From Isochrysis galbana (Eukaryota; Haptophyta; Isochrysidales; Isochrysidaceae): a stretch of 64,000 bases of DNA. A program made the translations under genes and the position numbers. This document shows, one piece after another, positions 40,820 to 51,706 of this stretch. The notes below the pieces were generated by a model. The model ran no database searches. It was given only the letters and a program-made list of their open reading frames with translations, and was not told the DNA's origin. The first letter of the stretch is position 1. Every line of letters starts with the position of its first letter. The stretch spans positions 2,131,171-2,195,170 of the forward strand of contig CM030942.1 of NCBI GenBank assembly GCA_018136815.1. The letters are read 5' to 3'.

Positions 40820-41107
40820 TACTTCTCGCACCCCCATCACACGCTCGGGATCGTCGCCTTCGCCCTCGCCCTGCTGCAGCCGCTCAACGCGCTCGTGCGC
40901 GGCACGCCCGGCGCCCGCACCACACGCCGCGCCGTGTGGCGGGTCGCGCACAAGGGGACGGGCTACGCCGTGCTCGGCGTGGGCGTCTACCAGGCCCTCT
41001 CGGGGCGCGCCCTCATGCCGAGCCAAGGCGACGCCGTTCTCGTCGCGTACGGGATGCTCCTGGGCCTCTCCTTCGGGGTGCTCGCGGGGGGGCTCATGGT
41101 AGGGTGA
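40820..41107 (+). pseudogene. cytochrome b561-domain C-terminal fragment
   Basis: The frame reads HHTLGIVAFALALLQPLNAL, then RRAVWRVAHKGTGYAVLGVG, ending with two further hydrophobic helices (GMLLGLSFGVLAGGL) and a stop at 41105. The histidines in HxLG and VAHKG, the LQPxxAL and the RxxWxxxH spacing fit the haem-binding helices of the b561 family often fused to DOMON domains. Only the last three or four helices are visible. Upstream there is no matching exon before the LINE at 40495, so the gene is probably truncated by that insertion, unless a short upstream exon lies in 40630-40800 (MDSSSLKRPMEPDEE at 40735 is a candidate). Confidence 0.55.
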
Positions 41108-41235
41108 GAGTGAGGGAAAGGAGACCAAATGAAGGCAAGCCGCCTTAGTGCCTGTTGGTGACCTGCAGCCCCTATAAATAAAGGATAAAGGACCACGCAC
41201 TCACGGTACTGACTCACGCCATCGCCTATACCCCA

Positions 41236-41830
41236 CATAATAATAAAATATCATCTGAGGCCGTTCGTACCACTACTCCCACTAGCCCGGGCTACTGCAT
41301 CACGACACCCCTCAGCGCACCTGCCCGTACGCCTTGACGTGTGTTGACACTATAGACACATACGCATATGCACCCCTTCGAATCTCCCCCCTCGCAACCC
41401 CCCGGCTCCCATTATATTCCCCCACAAGTTACAATGAGGAAAACCCAGTGAGGCGGGAGGCTGACCGACCCACGTCGGGCGACTCACCAAGAAAAAGCAT
41501 TGGGGGGGGCGGGGGGAGGAGGAACCTCTCGTCAGACCAGAAGAACGGCCCTTACCAGCTCGCGCCGTGAGCGGTCCACAAAGAATAAACGACTGCGATC
41601 CGAGTAACCTGCGCCATCGGGGGCTACTCTCGTCGACTTGAGCCACTCCCACTCCCTCTCCCTCTCGCTCCCTCGCTCCCCTCTCCCTCTTGTCGCCAGC
41701 CCACCCCTCTTCGCCCGTAATGCTAACGCAAACGGGGCTGGTATCTCACCACTCTCCATCGGGGGGGTTGCAAATCCCCCCCCCCCTCGCTCCGCTCTCA
41801 CCCATCTCTCTCCCTGCGGAGCGTCGCCTC
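41236..41830 (-). mobile_element. family A retroposon copy 5, diverged
   Basis: The tail side (cataataataaaat) is at the left. It matches family A through accactactcccactagccc, ccccctcgcaa..ccccggctcccat, acaagttacaatgagg, and on to the small hairpin region near 41730 (cgtaatgctaacgcaaacgg). It ends near ctccctgcggagcgtcgcc. Divergence is much higher than between the 21.7 and 46 kb copies. Confidence 0.75.
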
Positions 41831-42650
41831 CATGACCCTATCTTTTTGCAAAGGTGAGGCTATTATAACGGTAGAGGTCTGAGATAGCCTGCAGGCAGGC
41901 TCGCGGTTGCGACAGGTTGCTTTCAGCCATGCGCGCAGCCTCAGGCCCGTCTCCCTACTAGTAACAGTGTCCATTAACATAGTAGTTCCAAGGTAGTTAG
42001 TTGCGACACTAATTTCATATCTTATCCATACAAAGACTAGCCAGCTCAGGATGCTGAAGCTAATCACGCAGCATACCTCAATCTGGTGGAGCTTGCGTGG
42101 CAACACCGGAAAGTCATCCACGAAACGTTCGGAGAGTGGTTCGAGATGGTTGAACGCTTTGCTCAGTGGATAGAGCAGCTCGCATAGAGGCTCCACACAA
42201 ACATGACCACCGGCTCGCGTACGGCGAGGACGCACACTCTCTATCGCACATGACAACGTACGACGCGGTCATGAGCTGCTCGAAGACGAACTCGCGTGAT
42301 CTGTGCGTCAGTCTGCTCAACTATTCGGATGTGATGTGCATCGCCGATACTGCGGTAGCGAAGCCGATGATGAAACCGGTTTTCATTCCCAACTTCCCAT
42401 AAACGGACTCGCCGACGTCACGAGCATCGACGGGCTTGCCGAGAAGGTCCTCATGCTACGGCTGCGGCACAATGCAGACCCGTCGGTTCTGGAACGTTAC
42501 AAGGATGTGTAGATGGGAGGGGCGCCCCCCCGAGCACCCTTGATCCGAACGAGACCAGGGGTGTTGAACGCAACCGATGCCTTATTCGGCCGCCCTCCGG
42601 ACGATGCAGTGTAGGGGTGGCGGCAGAGGAGATGGCAGAGGGGGCGGTAA
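41831..42650 (+). other. coding-like remnants of unknown identity
   Basis: Plus-strand segment ~42050-42187 reads DAEANHAAYLNLVELAWQHR, then KVIHETFGEWFEMVERFAQW before a stop. Another frame at 42388-42512 reads TSIDGLAEKVLMLRLRHNAD, then PSVLERYKDV and a stop. Both have protein-like composition but no family is recognised and they are not linked by obvious splice sites. They may be two exons of a small gene or decayed sequence. Confidence 0.3.
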
Positions 42651-42790
42651 GGACGTTGTCAACCCTCACCACTAGAGACTTGTAGTTGTTGCGACAACCA
42701 CCGGGGACGAGAGTAGTCAGCCTCTGACCATTGCTGGGACGCGAGGGCACGCCGTAGACGGATCGTTCGCGGGATCGCCCTTGCTTTTGG

Positions 42791-45291
42791 TCACTTGTCA
42801 TGTATTTCCCAACTGGCCCAAGATGATGAGGGTTCCTTGCTAGGAGGTGTGCTAGAATCAGTAGTATCATGCCTTGCCCAGCGAGCCCACGCTGACTGAG
42901 GTTCCGTGCTGGGGTGTGAGCTAGACCAAGCAAACCCAGTGCGGGACGGCGAGTCGGACCCTGCTAAACGGGGTCCATTGCGGGGCGGCGAGCTGGACCG
43001 TGCTGAACGGGGTCCATTGCGGGGCGGGGAGCTGTACGGTGCTGACCGGGGTCTACTATGGGGTGGCGAGCCGAACCGTGATAACCAGGGTCCATTGCGG
43101 GGCGGCGAGCCGGACCGTGCTGACCGAGGTCCATTGCGGGGCGGCGAGCCGGCCCTTGCTGGCCGGGGTCTATCGCGGGGCGGTGAGCAGGACCATGCGG
43201 ACCAGGATCCCTTGCGGGGCGGCGAGCCGGACCATGCGGACCAGGATCCCTTGCGGGGCGGCGAGCCGGACCATGTCGACCGCGGTTCCTTAAAGGGCTG
43301 CGAGCCGGAACGTGCTGACCGGGGTGCATTGCGGGAGGGCGAGTCAGACCATGTAGACCGGGGTCTCTTGCGAGGCGGCGAGCTGGACCTTCTTGACCGC
43401 GGTTCCGTGCGTGGCGGCGAGCCGGACCATGCTGACCGCGGTTCCTTGCTAGACCATGTTGACGGCGGTTCCTTGTGAGACGGCGAGGCAGACGAGATAG
43501 ACGGTTCCTTGCGGGGCGGCGAGCCAGACCATGCTGACCGAGATTCTTTGCGCAACTGTGGGCCAGACCACGCTGGCTGAGATTCTTTGCCAGCCAGTGA
43601 GCCGGGCCATGCTGGCTGAGGTTCGTTACAAGGCGTTGAGCTGAACTGTACTACTGACCAATGATCTCTGCCTAAAGTTGAGCCGGACCATGCTAGCTGA
43701 GGTTCCTTGCAAGGCGCTGGGCTCAACGGTACGGACCAATGTTCTGTGCCTGATGGTGAGCAGGACCATGTGGCTTGAGGCCCCTCGTTGTCCAGTGAGC
43801 CACGGCATGCTGACCGAAGTTCGTTGTTGGGCTGTGAGCCGGACCATCCGAGGGGCGACTGTTGCAAAACATTAGAGAAGGTCCTCAACTTCTTGCTGTG
43901 CGACACGACGGTGTGTCTGGTGACATCGCTGAGAAGGAGGCCATTTCTAATGTTCTCGGCGGTCGTCACCAGCTCAAGCCCAGTGAGAGGTTGGTTGGAG
44001 ATTGTGTGCAGAGGGTATTCTTGCAGGCCAAAGCAGAATTTGAGCACAAGCTGTGGTAGGAGACCAAGAAGTTGTAGCTCCGTCACCACTCCAGTGATGT
44101 ACTCGTCTTGAGAAGACTGGTTGCGCACCTGCCCAGGAGGACATGAAGGGCGATGCTTCCTCACATAGCAACATCAGGAACGCACTGCCAGTGTCAGAAT
44201 CGGGCATGTGGTGTGAGCATCAGCAATGATGGAGGTACAACTACCTTCACGAGGCTTCCTTTGAGCACGTCGAGTGCAACATCTTTGGGCTGGCTCCGAA
44301 GTAAGTACGAGACGGTCTCACGTGCCACATAAATTCCTTGAAGCAACTCGACCAGCTCAGGCATGGGACAACCCGAAAGCTTTTGGGGACCGCTCATGCC
44401 ACGGCGAGCTGATGCCGCTGGGGCGCTAGGGCAGTGGCTCTCTGTGTGAATTGGCACATGGAGCTGGTTTAGCATCCCAGCCCCCGGCGTATTACGCCGC
44501 CCTAGCGAATAAAGCTCGTTTACTTGGGGAGGCGACACATCGCTAGAGGGCGTCGTCACGTTGCGAATTGATGCCTTGGTTGAAGGGTAGGACCCAACAG
44601 GAGTCGGTGTCTTCGGCGCTTTACGGGGATTGGATGGTTTTACCGCAGGGCGGAGTCCGATGGGCGTCTGTGGCTTGGGCGCTTTACTAGGGGTGGTCGT
44701 TCTGGCCTCGGGGCCATGTTCGCCGTCCGAAGGCTTCGAGTGCTTGCAGGGGATAGATGGTTTGGCCCCAGAGTCGATTTCGGATGGATTCGACAGCTTA
44801 GACGGCTTGCATGGGGTGGAGGGCTCGGCCGCAGACTTACGCCCAGCAAGATTCATGGGTGGGAGGGATTCCCGAGAGGCGGGCTTTGCTGGTGTGAGAG
44901 GGTTCGCACTCTGTGGGCGTGAACCCACAGGGGTAAGTACAGACAATTCGCTGCTCAGATCCAATGGCTGTCTACTACGGCGGTTCCTCGCCGATCGCTC
45001 ACCAGCATCGATCATGTGCAGCCCACTGTGGCAGTCCTGCAACATGAGGGACCGTGGGCCGCTGAGCAAGGGATAGCACTCGCCTGGCAAGCTACATCTA
45101 TGACAGCTCACCTGCAGGATACACCCAAACGTGCCACACCTGTCGTACGGTCTGTCGACGCTCGTCTCTCCCGTGGCGAGATTGAGAAAGCTCTGTCCTC
45201 CGCTCTCGTGCCGGAGTGTCCTCCATCCGAGCTTGACGGTGGCAGCGGAGAGGCCATCGACTGAGAGCTCGTGAGGCGTGGCGATCGCCAT
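42791..45291 (-). CDS. WW-like, Ser/Pro-rich protein with C-terminal RS-type 13-residue repeats
   Basis: Exons on the minus strand: 45291-45112, 45036-44245 and 44128-42791. The first intron is 75 bp and read-through would also stay in frame. The N-terminus has a WW-like segment (LGWRTLRHESGGQSFLNLAT, GETSVDRP). Then come TPVGSRPQSA/KPSNPRKAPK-type degenerate repeats and a helical stretch across the second junction (PELVELLQGIYVARETVSYL; EYITGVVTELQLLGLLPQLV). The C-terminal third has at least 13 clean tandem units of about 13 residues (PRSARSGSPPRNG type), encoded by 39-bp DNA repeats. RS/PPR-like repeats suggest a nuclear speckle or RNA-processing role, which is inference. A protein-like continuation (GRSRERSVYGVPSRPSNGQR) in another frame at ~42785-42640 suggests one more 3' exon. 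Confidence 0.7.
42930..43480 (-). repeat. 39-bp coding minisatellite
   Basis: At least 13 units around a core of ttgcggggcggcgagc plus cggaccatgctgaccg-type sequence, one unit per 13 codons. Some neighbouring units are almost identical (43201-43239 and 43240-43278), indicating recent unequal exchange. It lies wholly within the RS-repeat gene. Confidence 0.9.
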
Positions 45292-45997
45292 CTCGCACCC
45301 GCTTCGCTTGGGGGGAGGGGGGGGGATTCCTTTCCCGCCCCTGCTCTCCCTTCCTATTCCCCCACAACCCTTCTCTCTCTCTCTCTCTCTCCCCCTTCCC
45401 CCTTCCCTCGCCCAAGCCCCTTCCCCTCGCCTCGCCCCGCCCCCACCCCTCGCTCCTCTCGGGCGCGGCGACTGCGGGGTTGGCATTTTTTATTATTCCG
45501 TAGAGAGTGGACGGACACTCTGCAGACGGCGAACCGCGGGTAGTCGAATACTTTACTCTTCTACTGTTCTAGAGTCGAGTCCGTTGTCGGCATGATCGAA
45601 TGTAATTTCAACCAGGGAATCGCGGGGCGGGGCGGGGCGGGGGGGGGGGGGGGGAGGGGGGGGGAGGGGGGGGGAGGGGGGGGGGGCACCATCAGGACGC
45701 ACACCATCATGACGTACGTCACGACGCACGTCATGGCCTACGCCTACGCTACGGGGGTCATGGGGTCATCTTCATCTTTATCTTTTGCCGCGACAAGAAG
45801 GAAGAAGGTGCAAGGTGCAACTTGAGGTTCCCTTTTTAAAAAAACAAAAACATCCAAACCAAAGGTTGCAGCCTCTCATACAAGTCCGGACATAATAGTA
45901 ACAGAAAGCAAACTCTCTACAAACTCACCGCTGCTTGCTGCTTGCACGGCACGAGGCAGAGTGCTGGTGTTACTCCCTACCCCTACTACCGCCATCC
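45292..45997. other. leader pyrimidine tract, poly-G tract, spacer
   Basis: 45302-45480 is a CT-rich tract upstream of the WW/RS gene start. 45620-45690 is almost uninterrupted G with single A interruptions, a potential G-quadruplex array. 45690-45760 has acgtcacgacgcacgtcat-type short repeats. 45802-45843 is the dispersed repeat shared with 9.30 kb. No gene seen. Confidence 0.5.
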
Positions 45998-46015
45998 TTA
46001 CCTAACGACAGCCCC

Positions 46016-46954
46016 GAACCTACTTTTATAAGTGGGGGTCAATGGGGGCCTCGCGCCCCCCTCTCTCCATCGCGGACACCCCCCGGGGTGGGCCCGTACA
46101 ATCAACCCCAGCCCCTGCCCTTTGGCAGGGGCTGGGCAATCAACACTCTGGCCCAGACCCCTAGTGGGCGCGGGCCGAGACTCGCACTCCCACGCCCAGC
46201 ATGGGCCTGCCCTCGAGCTGACTCCCCCCCCTCCCCTGGTCGCCAGGCATACAGAGGCCACTGGGAGGCTCCAATGGCCAGCGTGGCAAGCGTGGGAGAG
46301 GCAGGGGGGGCCAGGGGCTGAGCCCCAGCCTCCACTGCCCCCTGAGCTGCCCTTGCTGGCCCTCTGGGAGCCCCCAAAGGCCCTCTGAGAGCAGGCCGTG
46401 GCGCGCCGCATGGCGACGCGCCGCAGGGAGAGGGGCGGAGGAGAATGGAGAGAGGGAGAGGGGGGAATTTGCGCCCCCCCCGATGGAGTGCGGTAAGAAA
46501 CGGGCCCCGTTTGCGTTAGCAAACGGGCGAAGGGGGGCGGCTGGCGACAGGAGGGGCGAGAAGAAGGGAGTGGCTCAAGACGTCCCTGTGGCAGGTATCG
46601 GGGGGCGCAGTCATTTATTTCTTCGAGGACTGCTCGCGGCGCGAGCTGTAAGGGCCGTTCTGCTTCACGACGAGAGGCCCCCCCCCCCCCCCGGTGTTTT
46701 TCCCCGGAGAGTCGGCCGGCGTCGACCGGTCCGCCGGTCCGCCTCAATGGGTTTTCCCTCATTGTAACTTGTGGGGAGTTATAATGGGAGCCGGGGGTTT
46801 GCGAGGGGGGAGATTTGAAGGGATGCATATGTGTATGTGTCGGTGCCATCACTTCAAGGCGTGCGGGCAAGTGCGCTGAGGGGTGTCGTGATAGTACCGG
46901 GCTAGTGGGAGTAGTGGTACTAACGCTCAGTTGTTTTATTATTATTATTACTTA
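46016..46954 (+). mobile_element. family A retroposon, complete copy (copy 6) with 18-bp TSD
   Basis: Exact duplications ttacctaacgacagcccc flank it at 45998-46015 and 46955-46972. The head is gaacctacttttataagtgg, followed by tcaatgggggcctcgcgccc. Next is a perfect 13-bp hairpin at 46107-46136 (CCCAGCCCCTGCC, loop cttt), a GC-rich core and a second perfect hairpin at 46506-46527. A 3' region (tgaggggtgtcgtgatagta) ends in ttgttttattattattatta. TSD length plus a simple A/T-rich tail indicate target-primed reverse transcription. No tRNA-type A/B boxes or credible ORF were found, so it is a non-autonomous retroposon of unknown ancestry. The 290-codon minus-strand ORF is compositional. Confidence 0.88.
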
Positions 46955-46972
46955 TTACCTAACGACAGCCCC

Positions 46973-47926
46973 TTTTTCCCACCCCAGCCTCCTGAAGGCG
47001 GAGTCACTAGAATGCTACATTGTGTTGCGCAGGCTCAGCTCCGTCGCAAGTGTACACGGGCCGCACCCCGGAGCAAACGCCAAGACCAATGTAGCTAGGG
47101 AATGAAGGATGAAGGGATGAAGGGGGGACAAAGGCAAAGGGGAAATGGTAGCGAGGGAATAGGGGAGCCGGAAGGGCGGTGTGTCGTAGCAGTAATAGTA
47201 GTAGTGGCAGATTGAGCCGTGTCAGTACTAGGTGCTAGGTGATAACCCCGAATCATCAGACGATTTTTAAAGCAACTTGTTGGTACCTACGGCGGTATGG
47301 CTGAGCTGTGTAGCCACAACAAAATTTGCACTAATTTAATCGTTTTAGATCACGACAACGCGAGTAGAAGCTGTTCTCCCGCGTCGTGCAGCGCTCACGC
47401 GCGCGGCGTCATGTGAAAATGCAAGGTCTCACGGCAAGTGCACACATTAATACGCGTGGGCCGATCGATGTGGAGTCCCACATCATCATGCGCCAGAATT
47501 CTGGCTAAGGTCATCAAACCGTGTTGACAAATCCGCTCTCGTTCAGAGGCAAGTCGTCGGAAGACCATCTGACGCCACGTTGATCGTGTCCGACACACCG
47601 CTGCTAAACCATTACCATGCTTCGAGCCAACTCAATAGGTGCGCCGCCGACGAATTCTTGCAACAACTCGTATGAAGTAACTTGCCAGAACGCTGCAGCT
47701 CATCGATGAGAGTTCCTCTCACACGAAGCGGCTCATGGATGAGCGTACTCCTAGACCTGAGTAGTCTCAGCGAAGCCGAGCAACAGACCACGCGAGCAAA
47801 AGCGGCATTTGACTTCATATAGGAGACGTGCGCAGACGGCTCTTTGCATGGTAAATGCATACGTGAATGATCCCTCCACCATTTTCGGATCATAGATCCG
47901 TCGGCGTCCCTTCCGTGGAAGCCGGT
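46973..47926. other. no confident gene
   Basis: A minus-strand frame at 47893-47612 (RKWWRDHSRMHLPCKEPSAH) has protein-like composition but no recognisable family and lies downstream of the phosphoglycerate mutase stop, so it is probably 3' flank. The rest is unremarkable. Confidence 0.35.
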
Positions 47927-50229
47927 TTATGCGGTCTGCGTAGAACGCTGACCAGCCGGCTCGATATCGCCAGCACCCTCCCCTTCCCCGGCCTCCTCTT
48001 CTCTCAGTAAGCACGGTGTGAAGAGGAGTTCGCCAGAGTTGCCAAAGTTGTAGTCTGAGAAGTCGCCCTCTAGCAAGCTGAGGCATTTCCGTTCGACATC
48101 ATAAACCAACGGCAAGCCAGTTGGGATCTCGATCCCGGATATGCGATCCACCGGGATGGAGAATAGGTGCATGAGCAACCCACGGATGGCGTTTTCGGAG
48201 GACGCGACCAGAACGCTCTTGCCGGCGTTGATCGCATCACGCTCGATGGAGTTTACCCAATAGGGAATAGTGCGGTCCATGCAATCCTTGAGTGACTCAG
48301 CGTGAGGGAGCTTGCGATGGACGCTCAATCTTCCACACTCAAGCGATCGGATCAGTGTCTCCTTGAGCGAGATGCGCACATCGCGGATGTTCTCAACATC
48401 TGCGCAGTTTTAGAAGTAGGGACAGGCCTAGTCAGCGAAGTATCAGCAGAAGCGCCTGAGCGCTGCAGCGACCTCAGGGTGCTGCCACAGCACCCACGCT
48501 AAAGGAGAACAAGGCAAGGCCAGGGGAGTGAGGGAAGAAGCGTGCGGCTCGGCGGCGGAGGGCGCGCCGGCGGTTGGGGCGGCATAGTTTACATCGCGCG
48601 TCATTCCCAGGGTAGTTGGCCGAAAAGGACGAGACGGGCGGGGGCCTGGTTGTGTATCCGCGGCGCCACGCCTTGAACTGTGCGTCACCAAACTGTGCAC
48701 GAGTCTTCTTCTTCGAGAGGCCCGTGAGTGCACCATACATGCGCTCGTTCAACCGCCAAGTCTTATGGATGGGGATCCACTGACCATCGATCCCTTCGAG
48801 TACTAGCCAGGCGGTCTCGATGGCACGCTGAAGCCACGACGTGTATACGACATCGAACTCAATGCCATGCTCAGCCAACAGCCGGCCGGCCTTGCGGGCC
48901 TCCTCGCGGCCTTCCGGTGCGAGCGCGACGTCCTCCCAGCCGGTAAACAGGCCCAATCTGCGACAGCGGCGGATGCGATGATGAGTAAACGTTGGTTGTT
49001 GGTTGAATGAGTTGGGAGGTTGGAGGGGGAAAGGTCACCACCATCCGAGTCGAGCGCCGGCAGCAAGGCCGTGCTTTAGTGCTCGAGCGTAGGTGGTGCT
49101 GCTGAGCCATCGAGGCAGCGTTGGCTCTACGTAGTGGCACGCACTTGTTGTGCTCCGTCTTCCCATGGCGGATAATGACCACGTACTGTCTCCGCCGAGT
49201 TGCCGCGACGGCCATCCGGATTCTCGCCTCCTGCTCAAAATCCTCTGCAGAGCGGCTGACTGTGACCGTGGACGCCTCAAGGGCATTGGCGGGTAAATGG
49301 TGCCTGTCATCCTCGCCATCAGCCATGCCATACCTGCTTAGCGAGGCCTCGCGTATGCGCTGCTGCGCCGCCTGCAGTGTGGCGTCGTCTGCCAGGTACT
49401 CTCCCGATAAACCAGGTATCTGAGCGCTGCGCGGTCCTATTGAAGTGAGCTCGGGCCCGGAGTGGTCGAAGCGGTAGACAAACGGGATGCATGGCGGAAT
49501 CTCCAGATTGGCGACGTCAGCCTCCACGCCATCGATCGCATGGATAAGGGCGCGGATGGTATTTCCATGGGCGACGACGAGCACCCGCTTCCCTTCGCGC
49601 AAGTCGTTCGTGATCTGCCCTACCCACACAGGGTTGCAGCGCACGATGACGTTGCTGAGCGACTCACCGCCCGGCACTGCAACAGGCGCAAAGCTCTGGT
49701 CCTTCTCCTGCCACCTCAGGTAGCGCGCGTCGCGCATGGGGCTGTGCGGGTGATCGATGGCATAGTCAGGCGGTGCGGCGGTGAAAGAGCGTCGCCATGA
49801 GGCTACGCGGGCCTGGCCGCACTCGCGGCACGCCTCCTCATAGGTGAGCCCCGTGACTGCTCCGTAGGACCTCTCGTTGAGCCTCCAGTCCTTGTGGACT
49901 GTGATGTGCACGAGTGAGAGCTCCTTGAGCAGTAGCCAGGTGGTCTGGACGGCACGCTTGAGGACAGAGGTGTAAACCACATCGAACGTGAACCCTGACT
50001 CGAGCAGCGAACGCGCGGCACCCTCAACCTGCTTCTGGCCCTCGTCTGCAAGCGGCGGGTCGGCCCAGCCGGTGAAGCGCCTCGCGGTGTCCCACGTGGT
50101 GTCGCCATGCCGAATGAGGACGAGCTTGCCCGAGGGCTTGGTGTGCGGCCGGCCGGGCAGTCGGAGCGCCCGCCCGCCGCCCAGCAGCAGTAGCGCGGCG
50201 AGCGCGGGAGGGAGGGCTCGCCGGCGCAT
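47927..50229 (-). CDS. tandem double-domain phosphoglycerate mutase (dPGM-like), second domain degenerate
   Basis: Three exons join in frame: 50229-49145, 48957-48593, 48399-47927 (640 residues). Canonical dPGM (about 250 residues) interconverts 3- and 2-phosphoglycerate in glycolysis. Domain 1 (residues ~35-285) has the phosphohistidine motif VLIRHGDTTWD, TGWADPPLADEG, LNERSYGAVTGLT and the second histidine in VVAHGNTIRALI. Domain 2 (from ~345) has VIIRHGKTEHNK, FTGWEDVALAPEG, LNERMYGALTGL, PPPVSSFSANYPGND, RTIPYW, but the expected VAHGN reads VASSENAIRGLL, so the second histidine is missing. The N-terminus MRRRALPPALAALLLLGGGRA resembles a signal peptide, compatible with ER or secondary-plastid import. 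The ends of exons 1 and 2 are confirmed by phase (N-K|L-G and R|Y-V). Confidence 0.93.
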
Positions 50230-50648
50230 GGGGAGAAGGGGGGAGGGGGGGGGCGGCGGCGGCGGCGGCGCGGGGCGAGGGGTGAGGGGAAGGGAGGGAG
50301 GGGGACCGAGCCGTAACGTTAGAAAAGGGGGGGAAGGAGAGGAAAGAGAGAGAAGGGTGGAGAGGGGAAAGAGGGGAAGGGGGGGGGGAGGGGGCGGACG
50401 CAGTGAAGCAACGCGGGGGGAGAGGGAGGGGGCGTCTAGGTGGTGGTGCGCTGAGGGGAAAAGGAGAGGGGGGGGGGGGGGATGGGAAGAGATTCTTAGA
50501 GAAGCACTGATGGAGAGAAAACACTGTGGGCAGAGCAACAATGAGAGAGGAGAAGAGAGTGGGAGAGGGAGAGAGAGAGAGGGGCTGGGTGGGGGTGGGC
50601 TAACAAGACCATCCCACATTCTACTCACACTACTACTAGTTGAGTACT
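50230..50648. repeat. purine-rich 5' leader with G runs
   Basis: Plus strand is G/A-rich throughout with several G runs (50386-50394, 50470-50482). On the coding strand it is a C/T-rich leader for the phosphoglycerate mutase, and it generates long Pro/Leu ORFs that I do not accept. Confidence 0.6.
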
Positions 50649-50719
50649 CTACTCTAGAACTACAAAATAGCACAGGGCAGACATCGATATGTAAATGTGA
50701 ATGCCCAGGGTTACAAAAG

Positions 50720-51103
50720 TTTTGAAATACCTAATAAAGAGTGGTTTCCCAGATCTTGGCGATCTTCTGGGGCACTCTGGGAGGGCCACTTTTTTGGCTG
50801 GGAGGCCTCCATGTACCATGTAGGATGTAGGCAGACTAGAACTAGACCACCTACGTAAGCAGGTGAGCAGGTGCAGGTTAGCATATGAACAACTATCGTT
50901 GTAACCATATGAGCACAACACAGCATGACCACCGGCCACCGGCATGCCCAAATGTGTCGAACACGCGATGACTACTGGCTCGTAGGCAGAGGGCCGTTCG
51001 ATCGAGCCGGCGGCTGACGCGGCCGTAGAAGTAGAAGGTTCGTTGATTGCCGTTTGCGGGAATATGTCTGAGAGGTCATAGTAAGAATCGGGTCTGACAG
51101 TGT
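50720..51103 (-). CDS. possible exon of an unknown gene
   Basis: Minus-strand frame reads DTVRPDSYYDLSDIFPQTAI, then STSTAASAAGSIERPSAYEP. It has plausible composition and an acceptor-like ggcag just upstream (51100). The latter half is less protein-like. No family recognised. Confidence 0.25.
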
Positions 51104-51349
51104 CTGCCACCTACAAGGGAAACACAGGAACAGCGTGTTTCTACCAGGGGCAAAAACAGCCGTGTTTCGATGTGTTTGGGCAAGGGACGCGCAGCGCCGC
51201 GAGCACATCCGAAAGCAGCGCGCGGCGCGCAGCGCCGCAAGCAGCCACACTCCGCTCTCCACTCTCACTCTCCACACACACTCCACACACACAAACAAGA
51301 GAGAGAGAGCTCAAACCCACAATACTACCAATACCAATACCATCCATGC

Positions 51350-51425
51350 ACGCACCACACATCACACATCACACATCACACAGCACACACCTACACCTAC
51401 ACCTACACCTACACCTACCTTACTC
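51350..51425 (+). repeat. tandem CACATCA and ACCTAC repeats
   Basis: About four cacacat-type units (51356-51385) and then about five units of acctac (51388-51420). Simple sequence; the His/Thr/Tyr-rich ORFs across it are not genes. Confidence 0.8.
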
Positions 51426-51490
51426 ACACCCACCAAACGCCACAAATAGTTTCCAAGCAAACATAGAGATGGAGACACAATAATCTGTCA

Positions 51491-51706
51491 TCAACGCATC
51501 AGTTGCTTAATGATATGCTCACTTGGAGCAGTAGACTCATCTGCCGCCCAATCGTCTTCTGCATCACTATCGTCGTCGCTCAGCTGAGGAGTGAGACGGG
51601 CATATGCACCATGCGCATGCGCATGCGCATGTGCGAGCTTGTGCGCGGTGCGATGGCCGGCGAGGTGTGTGGCGAGGGCGTGCGGGTGAGTGAGGGATGT
51701 CTTCAA
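51491..51706 (-). CDS. possible C-terminal exon, His/Ala- and acid-rich
   Basis: The minus-strand frame ends LTPQLSDDDSDAEDDWAADE + STAPSEHIIKQLMR and a stop. It is preceded by HAHAHAHGAY encoded by a gcatgc/gcgcat repeat. An acidic SDxE-type tail is typical of many nuclear proteins. Upstream exons were not identified; 51707-52028 shows no continuation. Low confidence. Confidence 0.3.
   Translation of the reverse strand: MKTSLTHPHALATHLAGHRTAHKLAHAHAHAHGAYARLTPQLSDDDSDAEDDWAADESTAPSEHIIKQLMR

Noticed and set aside
40557-41102. 181-codon ORF overlapping the b561 fragment
   Set aside because: It is the wrong frame of the b561 region (Arg/Pro/Ser-rich shadow); the 40820-41107 frame carries the conserved residues.
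42930-43480. CRISPR-like regular direct repeats
   Set aside because: Period is 39 bp with no unique spacers, fully in frame inside a coding exon, in a eukaryotic context.
45620-45690. Poly-G block as a telomere-like array
   Set aside because: Irregular G runs with single A interruptions and no defined repeat unit; simple sequence.
51388-51420. ACCTAC repeats as an interstitial telomere
   Set aside because: Does not match common telomere repeats (TTAGGG/TTTAGGG types) on either strand.
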